From NCBI GenBank assembly GCA_029215795.1, contig JARDYH010000001.1:10714001-10778000 (forward strand): a stretch of 64,000 nucleotides of DNA, written 5' to 3'. The notes under the pieces are model-generated. The model saw only the letters and a program-made list of their open reading frames with translations, was not told the DNA's origin and did not search any database. The stretch is from Anniella stebbinsi. Its lineage: Eukaryota; Chordata; Lepidosauria; Squamata; Anniellidae. Positions 11,898-22,274 of the stretch are shown here, in pieces (position 1 is the first letter of the stretch; every line of letters starts with the position of its first letter). Position numbers and translations under genes: made by a program.

Positions 11898-12289
11898 GTG
11901 TTAGATTGACAGATGGTCTGAATAAGGCAATGCCCAATGTTCTTTTACAGTTTACCTGAGGCACCCAAATGCATGAAGAGCTACAAGCACAGGTAAACAG
12001 AAGGAAATTTAAATTATGTAATTCTGACGAGTCAAAAGATGCAATGACTTTCAATGCTCAACTTTTTTTTCCGATTCCCTGTTTTCTAGTAGTATCACAA
12101 GTTTCTTTAGTGAATGGGAAGGATTTTCTACATGAAAATATTATTTATCTCATAGAGTGCACTGATAATTCCCTGAAATAAACTTTTCTATGTAGAAATC
12201 TTATGCATGTGTCACACTGATCCTGTCAGAGAACTCTGACCCCTGTGTCCCTTTCAGAAAGAGAAAGGGGGGAAAACACATAAACACCC

Positions 12290-12600
12290 CACATAATTGT
12301 TAGGGTGTCTTTTCAAGCAGTTTGGTGATAATTTACAGCAAGTGGACTTTATTTTATGCTCAATTAAAATTTAATTGCTCACTGACACTGCCTATATTCC
12401 TCAAACTAAATCACTATTTCTAAATGAGGAGAGCGGACTCTGGTGTTTATGAGAACTTGCTAAGGCAATCACCAATTTGACAAAATTGCCTGCCTTGCTA
12501 TTCTGAAGAGCTTCAGGTGGAATTAATGTGCATCAGATTTGACAGCTAATTTGACATATTTAGGATTATGTTGATCTATTTATTATATTGCTACCCAGTT
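12290..12600. other. Candidate conserved non-coding element
   Basis: It is AT-rich with TCAATTAAAATTTAATTG (an inverted repeat at about 12360-12378) and TAATTTGAC repeated near 12549. No repeat family is recognised. The rest of 11898-13300 also holds nothing I can name. Confidence 0.25.
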
Positions 12601-13301
12601 TCTTTGTGTAGAAAGCTCACATCTGCTTGCATAGGGTTTCACGGAGGCACCAATTTGGTCTGAACCTGTTTATTTCTCCAGGAATAAACCTGGATGTTCC
12701 TAGCCGCTTGCTGTTTCTGACTCTACCTTTGCACAGAACAATTGCCAAAATCACAATGCGGCAGATGCTGGTGGCAAAGATTGGTTGCCGAAACGGATGG
12801 AAATACGTCATCCTCATCCTCTCACAGTTAAGCCAAACCATCTGGATCATGTAACCAATTTGCTAGGCTAGCTCAGGCCCAAATCCCTGCAGCTAATCAC
12901 AACAGCCATAAAACACAACTTCTCATATTCAGGGACAGTAGCACTTTGTCCATTAAATACTGCGGATTTACAGGAGGAGATGGACGCTTCATCATCACTC
13001 TCTTTTTACAAGCCTCTCATAGGCGCGTGAGGTGCATCTAGTTTGTAGACAGAATGCTGAGCAAGAGCGGATCTGAGCCAACATACTAATTCTTACACTA
13101 GTCAAAATTTCCTGATTTTCTTTGAACAATGACATATTATTGGCTTCATAAGATCCAGCGCTCTGGCCATGCGGAAGTAGTAATTGAAGATAAAATTAAA
13201 CAGAAGAGGAGTGCAGTGGGCAACCAGAAGGGAAGCAGCTAATAGATGGACTATAGAAGACTTGGATGAGGGACTGTGCTACAAACACATATTGGGAGAT
13301 G

Positions 13302-13480
13302 CTACCATAGCTTCATAATAGAGCACATACTTTCCATGCAGAAGGTTTTAAGCTTAGTCTCTGGCATCTCTAGTAGAAGGTCCTCAGGGACAGGGCTGGA
13401 ATTGGGATCTGTTCTTGACACTTCAGAGACCAGTTGTCAGTCAAAGTAGACAATACTGGGCTGCCAAGATAATTGACTTG
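13302..13480 (+). mobile_element. tRNA-headed SINE (type B)
   Basis: The head TAGAGCACATACTTTCCATG and GCAGAAGGTTTTAAGC (a decayed box B) is followed by TCTCTGGCATCTC and by the body CAGTCAAAGTAGACAATACT. The layout matches the head GGCTCAGTGGTAGAGY... read in reverse at 36050-36158 and forward at 22275. It is old and diverged. Confidence 0.5.
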
Positions 13481-13896
13481 ACTCTGTAGAAGGTAACTTA
13501 TGTTCAACCAAGGTAAAGACCATATTTTATTCCATCAAGACAATGATGCAATAGGTGCTTCTTAACATGCTCCTAACAGCAATCTCACAACGGTTATATG
13601 ACAGTCACAGTTAGGGATGCTGGAGAAATTTGAGAAGGACAAAAAGGAATTAGGATGACTAAGAATCCGACCTGCAGAATCTCCTGCTGACCAGCCTCCA
13701 CTGGCCACGTGGAGTCTATGGACTTCAATATATATATATATTTCTAAAAAACTTTCCTGAAGTTTACACAAATTTATTTGCAGGAAAATATGCACATTTA
13801 TGCCATGCAGGGAAATGTATGGGGAGAGAAGTTGAATAGAATGTGGGACAATGAGCTAAATGTTACTTACTAATATAAATTATATAACTTGTTGCA

Positions 13897-14122
13897 AACT
13901 TTATTTATTTATTTATTTTTGCATTTATATCCCCCCTTTGTTCCTCCATGGAACCCAAGGCAGCCTACATAATCTTCCTCCTCTCCATTTTTATCCTCAC
14001 AACCACAACCCTGTGAGGTAGGTTGGGCTGAGTCACCCAGTAGGTTTCCGTGGCTGAGTGGGGACTAGAACCTGGATCTCCCGACTTCCAGTCCAACAGT
14101 CCAACCACTACACCACACTAGC
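13897..14122 (-). mobile_element. tRNA-headed SINE (type A), near full length
   Basis: On the minus strand the head is CTAGTGTGGTGTAGTGGTTG, then box B region GGTTCTAGTCCCC, body CCTACCTCACAGGGTTG, and the (AAAT)n tail (TTTATTTATTTATTT at 13900-13918 on the plus strand). A stretch inside the body (GGGTGACTCAGC) is shorter than in the 8823 copy. Confidence 0.8.
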
Positions 14123-14313
14123 TTTTTCTTCCAGAATTTTTTTGTGTATTCTTCCGCATATTGGGGGGGAAATCAAATCTGTCAGTGAACATATGCCGGA
14201 TTGAACAACACAATCCATGAAACACACACAGGATGGATTTCACAAAATCCAGACATTCCTAGTCACAGTTTTATAAATTAATATACTAAATATTTGTGCT
14301 ATTATGTGCTAAT

Positions 14314-14321
14314 ATTAATAT
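14314..14321. repeat. Left target-site duplication of hAT element 1
   Basis: ATTAATAT, repeated exactly at 15156-15163. Eight bases with T at position 2 and A at position 7 fits the nTnnnnAn pattern of Ac-type hAT insertions. Confidence 0.85.
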
Positions 14322-15155
14322 TAGGGGTGTGCACGGACCCCCCGGATCGGATCGGGACCCGGATCGGGACCTCCAATTTTGTCCCGGACCGGTTCGGACA
14401 AAATCGGAGGCCCCCCGGACCGGATCGAGTCCGATCCCGATCCAAAAATCGGAAATTTTTGGATCGGCCGCCATTTTTTTCCCCATAGACTTGCATTGCA
14501 ATGCAAGTCTATGAGGAAAAAATGGCGGCGGGTGGGTAAGGGGGGGCCTAACTCCCTCCCCCCCCCCGGGGCCGTCCGCTGTGGACGGCCCCGGCAGGTA
14601 AACCCCCTCCCCCGCGCTCCCTACCCCCCCTGGGGCCGCCTGCTTCCATCCGCTGGCGCCCGCGGGCGCCAGCGGATAGAAGCGGACGGCTCCGGGGGGG
14701 GGGTAAGCCCCCTTCCCCGCCACTTACCTTCTCGGCACGTCCGGCGCCGGCGGCTACTACCAGCGGGCTCCGCGGCCTACTCTCGAGTAGCGCGCCGGGT
14801 GATGACATCACCCGGCGCGCCACCCTAGAGCAGGCCGCGGAGCCTGCTAGTAGTAGTAGGCGCCGGCGCCGGACGGGAGCCACCGGGCCGAGAAGGTAAG
14901 TGCCCCCCTCCTCCCCCCCCCCGCTGTCCACTTTCATCGGCGGGCGCCCGCTGGCGCCCGCCAATGGAAGCGGCGGTGGGCGCCAGTGGGCGCCCGCCGA
15001 TCCGCCGATCCGCCGAACCGGTTCGGAGCTTTTTCGGACCGGTTCGGATTGGATCGGCCGATCCAGCTGCGGGATCGGAAATCGGATAATTTATCCGATT
15101 TCCCACTGGACCGGACTCGGATCGTGGATCGGGTCCGATCCAGTGCACATCCCTA
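14322..15155. mobile_element. GC-rich non-autonomous hAT-type element 1
   Basis: 834 bp, bounded by inverted ends TAGGGGTGTGCACGGACC and (right, reversed) TAGGGATGTGCACTGG, and by the 8-bp duplication ATTAATAT. No transposase is encoded. The outer ~150 bp on each side are packed with GGATCGG/CCGATCC words; the interior is strongly GC-rich against AT-rich flanks and is built of nested palindromes (14469-14525, 14568-14592, 14650-14675 and the centre at 14790-14820). The open frames across it are by-products of GC content and symmetry. GGTAAG-type linkers recur between modules on both strands. The 8-bp duplication and TAGGG ends support hAT; no named family was recognised. Confidence 0.85.
14790..14820. 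repeat. Perfect palindrome at the fold centre of element 1
   Basis: GCGCGCCGGGTGATG and its exact reverse complement flank a single A. Imperfect pairing extends outward through CTCCGCGGCC, the GGCGCCGG blocks and GAGAAGGTAAG, so both halves of the element can fold onto each other. Confidence 0.95.
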
Positions 15156-15163
15156 ATTAATAT

Positions 15164-15659
15164 TATCAATATTATTAATGCTAATATTATTAATGCTAAT
15201 ATTTGTGTGTTTGTATTCCCTTTTGATCCAAATAATGCTTATTGCGCCTCTAGCATCATGTGGATGCATGGGACAATTTTAAACCTCATGATGACCAATT
15301 CATACAACCATCCAGGTATGTGGCTGACACTTGTTTTGTATCTGAGCTGACATGGCTATCAAAGTGCTCCTGCACAGAAGTCAACTGATGTTTAATATCC
15401 CACAGAAAGACTTGGGATGGATGGACCGGGTAATTTCTATTCGTTATCAGATTGACATGTGTTCCATCATAAATCTGTTCCAGCCCATTGCCTCTGAATC
15501 TTTTTTAAACTTAAATTTAAATTGTAAACAATTTCTTCTAAATCAAACATTTTTGTACCCATTTCTCCCCCAAAGATGCATCGTGTATACATTTTTGAAT
15601 TGCATCGCAGAATTTGGAGAAATGCTCAATCCATGGGACAATGGCATTTTGATCCATAT
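15164..15659. other. Spacer between two hAT elements; unrecognised
   Basis: AT-rich sequence, starting with repeated AATATTATTAATGCT words. No repeat or exon identified. The AT-rich target words explain why both neighbouring elements carry AT-rich duplications. Confidence 0.4.
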
Positions 15660-15667
15660 ATTAGTAC

Positions 15668-16635
15668 TAGGGGTATGCACGGACCCCCCGGATCGGGACC
15701 CAGATTGGGCCCTCTGAGATTGTCCTGGATCATTCAGGACAAAATCGGAGGTCCCTCGGATCAGATCGGACCTGATCCCGATCCAAAAATCGGACATCTG
15801 ATTTTTGGATCGGCCTCCATTTTTGTTTTCCCCATAGACTTGCATTGGGGGAATGCAAGTCTATGGGGAAAAATGGTGGCGGGTGGGTGAGGGGGGCCCT
15901 AACTCCCTCCTCCCCCCTTGTGGTTCTTACCTCCCGGGGCCGTCCATTGTGGACGGCCCTGGCAGGTAAGCCCCCTTTCCCACGCTCCTTACCTCCCAGG
16001 GCCATCTGCTTCCATCCGCTGGCACCCGTGGGTGCCAGCAGATGGAAGCGGACGGCCCCGGGGGGGTAAGCCCCATCCCCTTGCTTACCTGCTGGGGCCG
16101 TCCGCTCCCCTCTGCCGCCGTCCGCTACTGCAAGCAGGCTTCGCGGCCTGCCCCTAGGTAGCGTGCCAGGTGATGTTATCACCTGGCACGCTACTCAGGG
16201 GCAGGCTGCGAAGCCTGCTCGCAGTAGTGGCCAGTGGCGGAGGGGAGCGGACGGCCCCGGCAGGTAAGAGGGCCATGGGCCCCCCTCCCTCCCTCCTTCC
16301 CCCCGCAATCCTCTCCTGGCCGGGCTGTCTGCTTCCATTGGTGGGCGCCCGCTGGAGCCCGCCGATGGAAGCAGACAGCCCCACCAGGGAAGCCCCCCCC
16401 GCTGTCTGATTTCATCAGCGGGCACCCGCTGGTGCCCGCCAATGGAAGCGGCGGCGGGCGCCAGCGGGCACCCGCTGATCTTCCGATCCATTCCGATCGG
16501 GATCGGGTCCTTTCCGGATCAGATTGGATTGGATCAAACAATGCAGCGGGGTGAACAGAAATCAGATAATTGTATCCGATTTCCTCTGGATTGGATCCGG
16601 ATCGTGGATCGGACCCGATCCAGTGTACACCCCTA
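15668..16635. mobile_element. GC-rich non-autonomous hAT-type element 2
   Basis: 968 bp, same family and same orientation as element 1, 512 bp downstream. Ends are TAGGGGTATGCACGGACC and (right, reversed) TAGGGGTGTACACTGG. The duplication ATTAGTAC is exact at 15660-15667 and 16636-16643. The fold centre is a perfect palindrome at 16158-16194, arms GTAGCGTGCCAGGTGAT around GTT. The arms hold the same modules as element 1 (GGGGCCGTCC palindromes and GGTAAG linkers) but with different module numbers and a different CpG decay level: many CG positions of element 1 read TG or CA here. No transposase. Confidence 0.85.
16158..16194. repeat. Perfect palindrome at the fold centre of element 2
   Basis: 17-bp arms around GTT. 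Imperfect pairing extends to GCAGGCTTCGCGGCCTGCCC on the left and its near-complement GGGGCAGGCTGCGAAGCC on the right. Confidence 0.95.
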
Positions 16636-16694
16636 ATTAGTACTACTAATGAGTTTGGCAGGCATTCTTAAAAATACAGGCTTTGGCAGGATCT

Positions 16695-16816
16695 AGCCCA
16701 CTGCTTTATAGTGCTTTGTAATGGAATTGACAACTGTTGGGGCCCAGGACACATTCCATATACCGTTTTCAAACTGCTTTCAAAGTGTTGTATGCTTCTT
16801 GGTGTAGATCTGGCCC
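16695..16816. mobile_element. MITE of the GGCCAGATCTACACC family, partial
   Basis: The right half is clear: GACAACTGTTGGGGCCCA, CACATTCCATATACCG and the end TTGGTGTAGATCTGGCCC. The left half is decayed (GATCTAGCCCACTGCTTTAT). Better copies lie at 23464 and 36663. Confidence 0.6.
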
Positions 16817-18078
16817 AAATCAAGTTCTCCTGCATCTCTAAGTTGAACAAGCAGTTGAACATCTCTATGAAATGGGTAATATGCTGAATCCCACTTTGAA
16901 AGAAAGCCAATGTAGAAGTCATCTCAGTCATCACCACCATGGAGTGAGGGGCTCAGATAACTATTTCAACCCTTCAGCCCTGAGGCAGGACATGTGGCTT
17001 GAAAGCCCAGTTTCCAAGACTATAGGTAGCTTCTGAGTACAGAAGAACCAAACTCATATTAACATTTTATCCTGTTGGTATGCTCTAATCCAATACGTCT
17101 CATGTTCTTTAAGAGGCCCCTTCATTGCACTGTTTGCGTTTGGACTATTTGCTCTTCTTATGAAGTTAAACTTTTGTAACCTGGTGGTTGAATTATCAAC
17201 TGAAAACCACCCAAACATATTAGCAGAGAGAGTGTCAATATGATTGTTTTCAAGTCAAAAGATTTGGCTCCCCAATTTCTGAATACTTTTAAAACAGAGG
17301 ATTGCTTTAACAAGTAACTGAATTATTTGGAAGACCTTGTAAAAAAGATAGGCATGGATACAAATTCTATGCAGCATGTCAGCTTTATATGTGCATAGAT
17401 ACACACATCCACAATATTATCCACTCACAGTCTTGCAAACTGTTTCAAGAACACCATCCTTTTATTTCTCCTTTATCTCCAGCCAAGGTTATTTCACATG
17501 TGCAGCAACCATTGGAAATCAAAGCATATCAGGAAGGAAAGTTCAACAACCACAACAACCACAAAAGGCTACTGAATGTTTTACAGGTAGATTAGTGCTT
17601 CTCCTTCCAATTGAAGCCTCTCAGGAGAAGCAGTGCTTATAGCCCAATCCTTTTCCTGCTTAGAGTGAAATTGACTGAACCAGAGGTAGCTTGGTCTAGT
17701 TGATTTCCCATTGTATTTTACTATGGGTGCCGCTATTAGTAATTCAGGAACAAACCCCCCTTCCCTGTCCCCTCACAGCCAGCACGGAGAGAACTGCACC
17801 AGCTCACTTTCCGAGGTCAGAAAAATCAACCTTGGAGAGGATAGGGGTGAGTGGGTTCCAGTTGTTAGGGAGGGGAGGAGACTGGAGAGTCCAGGATACA
17901 ATTTATCCTGAGCCTCCTTCCTCCTGAGTGCCCTTGCTACATAGGCTGAAAAGCCCATCTAGCAAAAATAAAAGAGATTGAAGGAGGGGAGGCAAAGATC
18001 AAATCCGCTGCTCCTCCTGTCCTGTCGGTTTCGGCCTGGCAGGGTATAGGAATCTCAGAAGCCTCCACGTTTGGGCTA
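16817..18078. other. Unrecognised non-coding stretch
   Basis: No repeat, exon or RNA gene identified. Open frames are below 90 codons and carry no recognisable motif. Confidence 0.35.
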
Positions 18079-18086
18079 GTTTAGGG
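18079..18086. repeat. Target-site duplication of the inserted dimeric MITE
   Basis: GTTTAGGG, exactly repeated at 18406-18413. The second copy overlaps the first five bases (TAGGG) of the neighbouring MITE, which shows where the insertion occurred. Confidence 0.9.
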
Positions 18087-18405
18087 TAGGGTGACCAGAT
18101 AAAATCCAGGTCAGGGCTCATGCAACTTTAACAGTTGTAGAGAAAAGGGAATTTCAGCCAGTGTCATTTATATGCAATTAGTTCCTGGTGAAATTCCCTC
18201 TTCATCACAACAGTTAAAGGTGCAGGCACTATACTAGAGTTACCATATACAAAAGAAGGCAGGTCCCTTGCACCTTTAACTATTGTGATGAAGAGGGAAT
18301 ATCATCAGGAACTAATTGCATACAAATGACACAGGCTGAAATTCCCTTTTCTCACAACTGTTAAAGTTACATGAGCCCTAACCTGGATTTTATCTGGTCA
18401 CCCTA
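18087..18405. mobile_element. Dimeric palindromic hAT MITE, copy 1 (type A)
   Basis: 319 bp with ends TAGGGTGACCAGATAAAA and its inverse, flanked by the 8-bp duplication GTTTAGGG. It consists of four alternating-orientation blocks of about 75 bp (AACTTTAACAGTTG...GGGAATTTCA...), so it reads as two adjacent palindromes. The junction keeps a degenerate inner end, TAGAGTTACCATATAC. No coding capacity. It was inserted into the left terminus of copy 2. Confidence 0.85.
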
Positions 18406-18408
18406 GTT

Positions 18409-18728
18409 TAGGGTGACCATATGAAAAGGAGGACAGGGCTCCTGTATCTTTAACAGTTGCATAGAAAAGGGAAGTTTAGCAGGTGTCATTTGTATGCATG
18501 CAGAACCTGGTAAAATTCCCTCTTCATCACAAGAGTTAAAGGTGCAGGAGCCCTGCCCTCTTTTGTATCAGGTCAAGAGAGCAGGGCTCCTGCAACTTTA
18601 ACTGTTGAGATGAAGAGGGAATTTCAACAGGTGCTGCATGCATACAAATGACACCTGCTGAAATTCCCTTTTCTACACAACTGTTAAAGATATAAGAGCC
18701 CTGTCCTCCTTTTTATATGGTCAATCTA
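18409..18728. mobile_element. Dimeric palindromic hAT MITE, copy 2 (type B)
   Basis: 320 bp with ends TAGGGTGACCATATGAAAAG and (right) ATATGGTCAATCTA. The inner junction differs from type A: it keeps a right-hand end (CCTCTTTTGTATCAGGTCA) and has lost the following left-hand end. No clear duplication around this copy, consistent with greater age than copy 1, which sits in its left end. Confidence 0.85.
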
Positions 18729-19620
18729 GAGTTGATTTCCCATTCTCCTCCAGGAATTTATCCACCCCCCTTTTTCTCTTAGCTAGAATTCTCTCATAAG
18801 AACAGTCACCACCAAAGGCTTATTGCAGGGTTGTTGAACCGCTTTCAGTCCGAAGATGGAGTTCCATTTTGGAGACGCTCTGGTGGGCCTCAATGTTGAG
18901 TATGGCAAAAGGGGTGGAGCAAAAATGCCTACATTACAAGCCTATTTCAGTTTGAAGCTCTTCCTGCTAGTAACAAAGCCTTAGCAGAGGCATTTCAACA
19001 TTTTTAGAGTGTCAAAGCCAGGAACATTCCCATGTCAAAGCCAGGAAACCGCATACTAATTAGAGGTCAGCAGAAAGGGATTGGAGCCAGATTGTGGTCA
19101 TTTGGGGATCCTCAGAGAGCCAGATTGTGATCCCAGGAGGGCAAAATCTGCCCTCCCCCTAGGCCTGAGGTTTTGTGTCCCTGGCTTACTGGGTGCCCCC
19201 AAAAACAAACACTAGGTCACAGGGAAAAAAAAACTACTTTAAGAACAGATCATTCCCCTGGATTTCCCTAAGCCACACATGCCATCTTGGTCACAGAATA
19301 CCTGAACTTTGTTCTGAAGCTTAATTCAGTCACAACTTCCTTGTTTGCCTTCCTTTCTAAAGCCTGCACTGCAGTGTATTTCTCTTCTTGTTCTTTGTAT
19401 CCATTTGACTGACATTGATCTGTTATTGGTTTTCTTCCCCCACCCCACCCCAGTTTTTTCTTTAAAGAAACCCTTTATGGAAATAACAACGAAACATTGA
19501 TTAAAGTTAAAACACATGGATGCAAACTGATATCCTTTTAAACAGCACTCTTAGAAAATGGGAAGATTTTATCACTGAGAACAGCCTCTAAAATGACATT
19601 AAGGGCACAATCCTATTTAT
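18729..19620. other. Unrecognised non-coding stretch
   Basis: No named repeat or exon. The word AGCCAGGAA...CATGTCAAAGCCAGGAA is repeated near 19015 and 19038, a short local duplication. Confidence 0.35.
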
Positions 19621-19625
19621 TCTGA

Positions 19626-19984
19626 GAGTAATATTAAGGGCTGAAGCCGGCAGGGTGGGAGGAGTGGCAGAGGCAATCTTGACCTCCCTGTCCTCCATCT
19701 TTGGCAAATTTTGCTAAATGGGCTTTTCAGTTGGTTTAGCGAGGGTGATTTGGAGGGGGAAGGAAGGAGGCTTGAGGAGGCAGGAAGGAGGCTTGAGGAG
19801 GCTTAGGAAAACTTGCATCACCCCAAATCGGCTCGAGATGCCCCATGGATTCGGTGCCAATCTGCTTCGGTCTTTCGGTACCTCGGGCCAACCAGGTACT
19901 GTCTTGGATTCAGGCTGAGGCAGGCCGAATCGGCCCGCCTCGGCTTGGATTCGGGGATTCTGTCCGAGGTTGTTCACAGCCCTA
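19626..19984. mobile_element. GC-rich hAT-like element, diverged subfamily
   Basis: The right end GGTTGTTCACAGCCCTA (reverse TAGGGCTGTGAACAACC) is like the termini of elements 14322 and 15668, and the body near it is rich in CGGCTTGGATTCGGGG-type words. The left end TAAGGGCTGAAGCCGGC is only a weak match. A 21-bp unit AGGAAGGAGGCTTGAGGAGG is tandemly repeated at about 19758-19802. No convincing duplication, no transposase. Confidence 0.45.
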
Positions 19985-20099
19985 ATTTAAACTCTCTGGC
20001 AAATTTAATGAAAAAGACAAGATAGTTCAGGTAGCAACATCTACATACACTAAAAATGGCAGGTGTTAATATAATTGTTAAGATGATGATGGTGTTGGT

Positions 20100-20430
20100 G
20101 TTGATAACAACCTTATTTACTGTAAAGACTCCAAGACTGTGCTCAACAATTTAAAGCAACAAAAACTTAAAACAATAAAATAAACCCCAAGAGCATTCAA
20201 AGCACTAGAATGTGAAAACATTAAAACTACGTGATTGAAAAGGGTAAGTTCAAAAGACGTGTCTTTGCACCCGTTCTAAATGCGAAGAGACTGGAGGCCA
20301 TTTGTAGGTCTTGGATGACCGCCTTCCACAGTTTGGGGGGAACACACTTGCCTGACAAACACCTCCTTCCCACCTTAATACCTGGGCAAGTTCATAACAA
20401 GTCAGGCAAGCCGGGCCTACGCCCTTTAGG
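20100..20430 (-). pseudogene. L2-clade LINE 3' fragment
   Basis: Read on the minus strand, a decayed C-terminal motif (VPPKLWKAVIQ, then FRTGAKTRLLNLPF) corresponds to the VAPQLWNELP...FRRQVKTFLFSQ block of the intact L2 frame at 44729. An A-rich plus-strand stretch (the reversed 3' UTR) precedes it at 20150-20230. No reverse-transcriptase motif is left. Confidence 0.5.
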
Positions 20431-20529
20431 CTAAGATGTGCATAGGAAATTCATGATGCCTATTTTTTATATTGTAAACAGACTCACATTCAGGTGATCA
20501 TTGGCCAAACATATGTCCAAAATACAACC

Positions 20530-20664
20530 ATGGGAGTATCTACACCATTGCTTTCTAATGGCGTTGGCCTGCATTGACAACTGTTGGGGCCCATAAACAC
20601 ATTCCATATACTGTAGTAAAACTATTTCATTAGTGTTATATCCTGCTTGGTGTAGATCTGGCTC
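20530..20664. mobile_element. MITE of the GGCCAGATCTACACC family, partial
   Basis: It has the core GACAACTGTTGGGGCCCATA, CACATTCCATATACTG and the right end TTGGTGTAGATCTGGCTC. The left end is decayed to GTATCTACACC. It lies directly beside a different MITE at 20680. Confidence 0.65.
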
Positions 20665-20679
20665 ATGTCTTAGTGACAT

Positions 20680-20907
20680 TGGCTCAATTTGGACGACACA
20701 ATAAACAACTGGTGTGGGGGAAACGATCGTCAGTTGTTTTGACTATTGTGTCATCCGAATGCTGCCATAGTCAACTCAGCGCTGATCCTCATCCACACCA
20801 CAGTTGATTATTTATTACCATGTTGTGTGGGGAGTACCCCCTAGTTGAACAACTGTAAAGTTGGTTATTACCCCACCATTGACTATCGTGTCGTCCGAAT
20901 TGAGCCA
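20680..20907. mobile_element. MITE with TGGCTCAATTYGGACGACAC ends
   Basis: 228 bp with 20-bp inverted ends TGGCTCAATTTGGACGACAC and its near-exact inverse. The inside repeats AACAACTG and GACTATYGTGTC in both orientations. A longer relative is at 32634-33132. Superfamily not settled, since no clear duplication is seen here. Confidence 0.7.
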
Positions 20908-21179
20908 GTGTGTCTTATTGCTATTCCATTATGTGATTGTGCATGTCTTAAAACTACCTAGGTAGGAGTACCTCTCAAGATATTGTCCGGGACAAAAACA
21001 GACACAACTGCCTATTTCGGGCTTTACAAACATGAACTTTTATTTTATTGCAGAAACATGCAAGATGCTAACCCCTAGGTGGCACTGGTGTTATTCTGAA
21101 AACACTTTGCAAATCAGCCCTACGCAAGAATTGAGACTTCCAGAAAATATATCCAGGAGACATGGTGGGTATTTCATAG

Positions 21180-21540
21180 ACTGTGCTGGAACTTGAACAT
21201 TTTATTGCTATTTCTCTTAATTAGAAAGAAATATCTTTGGAACAAACCTTTAAAAAGCGACGGGTATGTCTATGCCCATTTGCCATGTACAGCTTTAAAG
21301 AGCTAATCAATACACGCTACACAGTATATCGCTTGTGTATGTCTAGACACTAAATGATTGCCGGCCATCTGAATGTCAAGGGCACTGTTATTTACTCTTG
21401 CCAATGGATTTAGATGCTGCAAAACGGACATACTGCAGCTCAATGTGTCGCTAAATCTAAGTACCTTAATTAAGCTGCATTGGTTTTCATTATACAGGTT
21501 CAGCAATGCCAATGTGTGGCAACAGCAATTCACTACCGCT
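21180..21540. other. Candidate conserved non-coding element
   Basis: No repeat recognised; AT-rich with TTAATTAG and TTAATTAAGC homeodomain-type cores (near 21220 and 21466), TTTAAAGAGC and GCCAATGGATT. The sequence has the texture of a conserved enhancer, but without an alignment that is inference. Confidence 0.3.
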
Positions 21541-22270
21541 TCACATTAATGTCTTTCTTAAGCACTTTTTTAGGTGGAGCAAGGGGCAGATATGTCCCAT
21601 GTTCACTTTACTCGTGTTTTGGACTCTGCCGAGGCTATATTCTAGGATGGAATCAGAAGCTGTTCATTCCATCAGAATGCTTTTGAGGACCATAATCAAA
21701 TCCATAACACATCTCAACCCCGGCTCGAGAGTTTGGATCCACACTTGCTGCCAGGAGTGGCGTCAGAGGTTGGCCTAGTCAGGCATTTGCTAAGGCCCCC
21801 ATGCCAGCAGGGGACCCAGAGCTCCCTGGCTCTGCTCTTCTTCCTCCTTGCTGTCAATGCCTGTTCACCTGCCCACGCTAAGAAAGTGAGCAGTGACAAC
21901 CACAAGGGAAAAAAAGCATTCGATTCTGCCTGCCTTGCTTTCTTCCTCCTAGTGGCTGTTTGGATGGGGCACGAAGGGACAGGGTGCGCAAAAATGAGCA
22001 GGGTGAGAACCCTCCACAGATGGAGCTTCGTAACAGTGGATCAGTTCCGCCATTGAACATAGCAGGGTCACTCAACTGCACAGGAGATCTACATGTACAA
22101 TAAGGCACCCAGAACTCCTGATTAGACCAAGATACTATTGGCCAGCTCAAACAGAAGGGCTATTTACTGACGTTGCTCTCTGAGCAGTGTGTTGGTCTCT
22201 TGAAGACCCATGGTTATGAATGCATGGTCTGTTGAGATCAGAGTGTGCTGAAGGTAATAGATTACCTATG
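21541..22270. other. Unrecognised non-coding stretch
   Basis: No element named. The stretch 21750-21830 (GGCGTCAGAGGTTGGCCTAG...GGGGACCCAG) has a repeat-like look, but I cannot match it to anything else in the window. Confidence 0.3.
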
Positions 22271-22274
22271 AATG

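Noticed and set aside
14286..16554. Many overlapping frames of 60-150 codons on both strands
   Set aside because: Produced by high GC content and palindromic symmetry of the two hAT elements; no conserved motif, and mirrored frames on both strands.
18087..18728. CRISPR-like array of repeats
   Set aside because: The repeats are alternating inverted blocks of a transposon, not direct repeats with unique spacers, in a vertebrate genome.
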